Shown here piece by piece: positions 60,635 to 64,000 of a stretch of 64,000 nt of DNA. A program made the translations under genes and the position numbers. A model generated the notes under the pieces. That model did not search any database. It saw only the letters and a list, made by a program, of their open reading frames with translations, and was not told the DNA's origin. The stretch is from Cocleimonas flava (GTDB taxonomy: Bacteria; Pseudomonadota; Gammaproteobacteria; Thiotrichales; Thiotrichaceae). Positions within the stretch are counted from its first letter, which is position 1. Each line of letters starts with the position of its first letter. The DNA is taken from assembly GCF_004339015.1 (NCBI RefSeq), contig NZ_SMFQ01000005.1, positions 372,001 through 436,000 on the forward strand, in the 5' to 3' direction.

Positions 60635-63349
60635 ATGGGCAGATCACTCGTTATTGTGGAGTCGCCAGCAAAGGCGAAAACCATCAACAAATACTTAGGC
60701 AAAGAATACATTGTCAAATCCAGTGTAGGTCATATTCGTGACTTGCCAAAAGGTGGCGGCAGCCAAACTGGAAAGAAAAAAGCACCCACTCTTGCTCAAC
60801 TGACGAAAGGTATGAGCGAAGCCAAAAAAGCCGCTTTTAAAAAGAAACGTGACAACGATAACCTTGTACGTCGTATGGGAATTAACCCAGATAATGACTG
60901 GCAAGCGCAATACGAAATTTTGCCAGGCAAAGAAAAAGTCGTTGCCGAATTACAAAAACTCGCAGCCAAGGGCGATAAAGTCTATCTCGCAACCGATTTG
61001 GATAGAGAGGGTGAAGCCATTGCCTGGCATTTAAAAGAAGTTATCGGCGGAGATGATGATCGCTTTGAGCGCGTAACGTTTAATGAAATCACCAAAACAG
61101 CTATTCAGGAAGCGTTTAAAGAACCTTCAAAACTGGATGTTGACCGCGTTAATGCACAGCAAGCTAGACGTTTTCTAGACCGTGTCGTGGGATTTATGGT
61201 CTCTCCCTTATTATGGGCAAAAATCGGACGCGGTCTTTCTGCGGGTCGTGTGCAATCTGTAGCGGTACGTTTAATCGTCGACAGAGAACACGAAATCAAT
61301 GCATTCAACCCTGTTGAATTCTGGGATATCCATGCTGATCTTGCGACCAAAGCCGGTGAAGCTTTGCGCATGGAAGTTACCAAAGACTTTAGCAATAACA
61401 GTAGCGGCGAAGCGTTTAAACCTGTTAATGAAAAGCAGGCAATGGATGCCGTTGCAAAACTCAAAGACGCCGAGTATTCATTACTCAAGCGTGAAGACAA
61501 AGCAACTAGCAGCAAACCCAAAGCACCTTTTATTACATCGACTTTACAACAAGCCGCGAGTACGCGATTCGGCTATGGCGTAAAACGTACAATGGGCTTG
61601 GCGCAGCGTCTTTACGAAGCTGGTTACATCACCTATATGCGTACCGACTCAACCAATTTGAGTAAAGATGCACTGGAAAGTGTGCGCGAATATATCGGCA
61701 AAAAATACGGTAAAGAATACCTACCTGAAGCACCAAATCATTACGGTGCCAAGAGTGGCGCGCAAGAGGCCCATGAGGCGATTCGCCCTTCTGATGTCAA
61801 AGTCATGATGAGTGACTTAAAAGACATGGGTGATGATGCGAAAAAGCTTTACGAACTTATCTGGCGTCAGTTTGTTGCCTGTCAGATGGTACCTGCAAAA
61901 TACGATTCAACGCGTTTGACCGTACAAGCTGGCCAATACTATTTGAATGCTTCAGGTCGTACCTTACGCTTCCCGGGTTGGACAAAAGCTCTGCCTCCAT
62001 TGAGCAAAAAAGATACGCCTGATCTACCTGATCTAAGTCAGGGTGATGTGCTCAACTTGGTCGAGCTCGACCCACAACAACACTTTACCAAACCGCCTCC
62101 ACGTTACACGGAAGCATCGCTGGTTAAAGAACTCGAAAAACGTGGTATCGGTCGCCCATCTACCTATGCGTCAATCATTTCCACGATTCAGGATCGCGGT
62201 TATGTAAAAGTAGATTCGCGCCGTTTCTTTGCGGAGAAAATGGGCGAGATTGTGACAAAACGTCTCGTGGGTAGTTTCGAAGAGCTAATGAATTTCGACT
62301 TCACCGCCGAGATGGAAAAAGAGCTGGATGAAATTGCAGACGGCAAATTAAAGTGGAAAGACGTACTCGATGATTTCTACAAAAACTTTAAAGTAAAACT
62401 GGAAGATGCCGGAGCGCCACCCGAAGATGGTGGCATGAAGACCAATGAAATGGTCATGACTGATATTGAATGTCCTACCTGTGGACGCAATATGGGCATT
62501 CGTACTGCTGGCACGGGTGTATTCTTAGGCTGTGATGGTTACAACCTACCGCCAAAAGAACGCTGTAAAACAACCATTAACCTGGTTCCTGCTGAAGAAT
62601 CTATCGACGTGAATAACGAAGATGCTGAAACAGAAGCATTGATGGCAAAGCATCGCTGTAAAAAATGTGATTCAGCAATGGATAGCTACTTCATCGACGA
62701 AACCACCAAATTACATGTCTGTGGTGAAAACCCGGAATGTGATGGTTACGAAATCGAAAAAGGCACATTCAAACTAAAAGGCTATGAAGGCCCTGTGGTT
62801 GAATGTGAAAAGTGTGGTCACGATATGCACCTCACTACAGGTCGATTCGGCCCGTACATGAAGTGTAGTAATGAAGACGAGTGTAAAAATACCCGTAAAA
62901 TTCTGCGCAATGGTGAAGTTGCACCTCCACGCGAAGACCCGGTTCATATTCCTGAATTAGAATGTGAAAAATCGGATGCTTACTTCATTTTACGCGACGG
63001 TGCCGCAGGCTTATTCCTTGCAGCAAGCACCTACCCGAAATCACGTGAAACCCGCGCACCTTTGGTTGAAGAATTAAATCGTTTTAAAGATCGCATTTCT
63101 GAAAAGTTTTACTATCTCGCGGATGCACCAGCAACTGACCCTGACGGCAATAAAGCAGCAGTGCGCTTTGATCGCAAGACCAAAGAACATTATGTTAGAA
63201 CCGATAAAGACGGTAAAGCAACAGGATGGTCAGCGCGTTTTGAAGACGGCAAATGGGTAGAAAAAGTACCTGTTAAAAAAGCCGCTGCGAAAAAGAAACC
63301 TGCCAAAAAGAAAGCTGCACCGAAGAAAAAGGCTGCAGCTAAGAAGTAA
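60635..63349 (+). CDS. topA: DNA topoisomerase I
   Basis: The 904-residue type IA topoisomerase relaxes negative supercoils. TOPRIM starts the protein ([37 protein letters not shown]). The catalytic tyrosine is Tyr334 in [11 protein letters not shown]-terminal zinc ribbons start near residue 610 ([16 protein letters not shown]), 670 ([10 protein letters not shown]) and 728 ([21 protein letters not shown]), followed by a further topo C-terminal domain and a Lys/Ala-rich tail (about 885-904). It is downstream of dprA-smg and upstream of tsaC, as usual. Confidence 0.97.
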   Translation: MGRSLVIVESPAKAKTINKYLGKEYIVKSSVGHIRDLPKGGGSQTGKKKAPTLAQLTKGMSEAKKAAFKKKRDNDNLVRRMGINPDNDWQAQYEILPGKEKVVAELQKLAAKGDKVYLATDLDREGEAIAWHLKEVIGGDDDRFERVTFNEITKTAIQEAFKEPSKLDVDRVNAQQARRFLDRVVGFMVSPLLWAKIGRGLSAGRVQSVAVRLIVDREHEINAFNPVEFWDIHADLATKAGEALRMEVTKDFSNNSSGEAFKPVNEKQAMDAVAKLKDAEYSLLKREDKATSSKPKAPFITSTLQQAASTRFGYGVKRTMGLAQRLYEAGYITYMRTDSTNLSKDALESVREYIGKKYGKEYLPEAPNHYGAKSGAQEAHEAIRPSDVKVMMSDLKDMGDDAKKLYELIWRQFVACQMVPAKYDSTRLTVQAGQYYLNASGRTLRFPGWTKALPPLSKKDTPDLPDLSQGDVLNLVELDPQQHFTKPPPRYTEASLVKELEKRGIGRPSTYASIISTIQDRGYVKVDSRRFFAEKMGEIVTKRLVGSFEELMNFDFTAEMEKELDEIADGKLKWKDVLDDFYKNFKVKLEDAGAPPEDGGMKTNEMVMTDIECPTCGRNMGIRTAGTGVFLGCDGYNLPPKERCKTTINLVPAEESIDVNNEDAETEALMAKHRCKKCDSAMDSYFIDETTKLHVCGENPECDGYEIEKGTFKLKGYEGPVVECEKCGHDMHLTTGRFGPYMKCSNEDECKNTRKILRNGEVAPPREDPVHIPELECEKSDAYFILRDGAAGLFLAASTYPKSRETRAPLVEELNRFKDRISEKFYYLADAPATDPDGNKAAVRFDRKTKEHYVRTDKDGKATGWSARFEDGKWVEKVPVKKAAAKKKPAKKKAAPKKKAAAKK

Positions 63350-63352
63350 TAA

Positions 63353-63382
63353 CACACCCCCCCACTTACAGGCCATTTTTTT
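63353..63382 (+). repeat. Interspersed C-run element, copy K (plus arm of inverted pair)
   Basis: ACACCCCCCCACTTACA, then GGCCATTTTTTTA. It begins three bases after the topA stop and shares its T-run with the inverted copy L. Confidence 0.85.
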
Positions 63383-63410
63383 AAAAAAGGCTTATAAGTG
63401 GGGGGGTGCA
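63379..63410 (-). repeat. Interspersed C-run element, copy L (minus arm of inverted pair)
   Basis: On the minus strand GCACCCCCCCACTTATA, then AGCCTTTTTTAA. With copy K it forms a long hairpin of 14-base outer arms, so it can terminate topA. Confidence 0.85.
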
Positions 63411-63427
63411 TAGCCAATGCATTGCAC

Positions 63428-63976
63428 ATGTTAATTACCAAGAAACCACAAGAATTAATCAATATATTACGTAACGGCGGAGTATTTGCCTATCCGACTG
63501 AAGCCGTTTATGGACTAGGTTGTGATCCGGATAATGAACAAGCCGTAAATAAGATTCTTGAATTGAAGCAACGTTCTGTCGACAAAGGACTTATTCTTAT
63601 TGCTTCGGATTTTTCACAAGTTGAAAAGTATTTGAAACCACTCAACCAAGACCAATTAGCACTCATTAAACCTAGCCAGACCACTTACATTTATCCTGCA
63701 AGAGATACTGCGCCAAAATGGCTAACGGGTAATTTCAACTCACTTGCCGTTAGAATTAGCAAATTGGCAATCATTCAAGAGCTATGCTCAACGCTTGATT
63801 CTGCACTGGTTTCAACTAGCGCAAACCTCAGCGGCCAGGAACCTGCCCGAAGTTGTGCGGAAGTAGATTCCGTGTTTCACAATAAAATCGACGCAATTCT
63901 TGATGGAGAAACAGGAGATTTGCTCACCCCGACCGAGATACGTGATAGTATCACCGGCGAAATAATAAGAGCTTAG
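63428..63976 (+). CDS. tsaC: threonylcarbamoyl-AMP synthase (Sua5/YrdC/YciO)
   Basis: About 182 residues from the ATG at 63428. Motifs: GGVFAYPTEAVYGLGCDPDNEQAVNKILELKQR (ATP/threonine site with KxR), STSANLSGQEPARS and DSITGEIIRA. It makes threonylcarbamoyl-AMP for the t6A37 modification of tRNA; trmO at 29.1 kb methylates that base further. The frame runs upstream to a GTG at 63398, but this lies inside the C-run element, so I reject it. No ribosome binding site precedes the ATG. Confidence 0.93.
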   Translation: MLITKKPQELINILRNGGVFAYPTEAVYGLGCDPDNEQAVNKILELKQRSVDKGLILIASDFSQVEKYLKPLNQDQLALIKPSQTTYIYPARDTAPKWLTGNFNSLAVRISKLAIIQELCSTLDSALVSTSANLSGQEPARSCAEVDSVFHNKIDAILDGETGDLLTPTEIRDSITGEIIRA

Positions 63977-64000
63977 CTTTTATTGACCAAAATCTTAACT

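Noticed and set aside
63398-63427. Upstream GTG start for tsaC
   Set aside because: It lies inside element copy L and adds ten residues unlike the family; the ATG at 63428 gives the normal start.
1-64000. tRNA, rRNA, CRISPR arrays, prophage or IS elements
   Set aside because: I scanned the gaps for T-loop consensus, repeat-spacer patterns and transposase or phage proteins and found none; the spaced C-run copies are kilobases apart and not an array.

Overview
The window reads as the chromosome of an AT-rich gammaproteobacterium. I judge this from gene order and protein character, not from any search. Diagnostic blocks are def-fmt-rsmB next to DUF4390-ntrY-ntrX-trkA-trkH, LysM protein-dprA-smg-topA-tsaC, gpsA-secB-grxC-rhodanese, envC-ctpA, tamA-tamB, ilvE with a small zinc-finger gene, and lptF-lptG. 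Genes are tightly packed with many ATGA-type overlaps. I see no rRNA, tRNA, CRISPR array, prophage or intact insertion sequence. I cannot name the genus.

Layout. 1-7.5 kb: housekeeping and small enzymes (partial MazG-like pyrophosphohydrolase, APH-like kinase, gmk, gloB, a YjdI-CDGSH iron-sulfur protein, a spermidine-synthase-like methyltransferase, a periplasmic binding protein, rluE, a patatin lipoprotein) and a 30-residue membrane microprotein with a strong ribosome binding site. 7.7-12.7 kb: ilvD, a protein resembling the midcut-by-XrtH exosortase substrates, and a DadA-like/ornithine-cyclodeaminase-like pair. 12.9-15.8 kb: gpsA, secB, grxC, a membrane rhodanese and an ArsR-family regulator with the cysteine spacing of persulfide sensors. 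15.9-20.5 kb: envC, ctpA, argS. 20.5-29.8 kb: GNAT enzyme, receiver-like protein, tamB, tamA, dacB, trmO. 30-36 kb: apaG, lytic transglycosylase, ilvE, zinc finger, LpxL-type acyltransferase, lptF, lptG. 36-44 kb: an envelope-glycan region with three kinase-like genes, a methyltransferase, ELM1-like protein, GT4 glycosyltransferase, polysaccharide deacetylase and a UDP-sugar dehydrogenase. 44-53 kb: FMN reductase, methyltransferase, trkH, trkA, ntrX, ntrY, DUF4390. 52.6-64 kb: a heme-oxygenase-fold-like gene, rsmB, fmt, def, LysM lipoprotein, dprA, smg, topA, tsaC.

The most unusual signal is not a gene. A roughly 30-bp element recurs in twelve intergenic positions: a C-run core CACCCCCCTACTT, a short variable stretch, then usually GGCACTTTTTT. 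Ten copies have the C-rich strand on +, two on -. Two copies form a head-to-head pair after topA, and three further matches lie inside coding sequence (dacB, the GT4 gene, the GNAT gene). Several copies are not downstream of any gene in their orientation, so ordinary terminator function does not explain them all. A polar chromosomal motif (Chi/KOPS-like), a DNA-uptake-type signal or a miniature mobile repeat are the alternatives to test.

Functionally the window is dominated by envelope biogenesis: LPS acylation and export, outer-membrane assembly (TamAB), peptidoglycan turnover (DacB, EnvC, CtpA, lytic transglycosylase, LysM protein) and surface glycan synthesis. Functions are inferred from recognised motifs; borders are from reading frames and visible ribosome binding sites.
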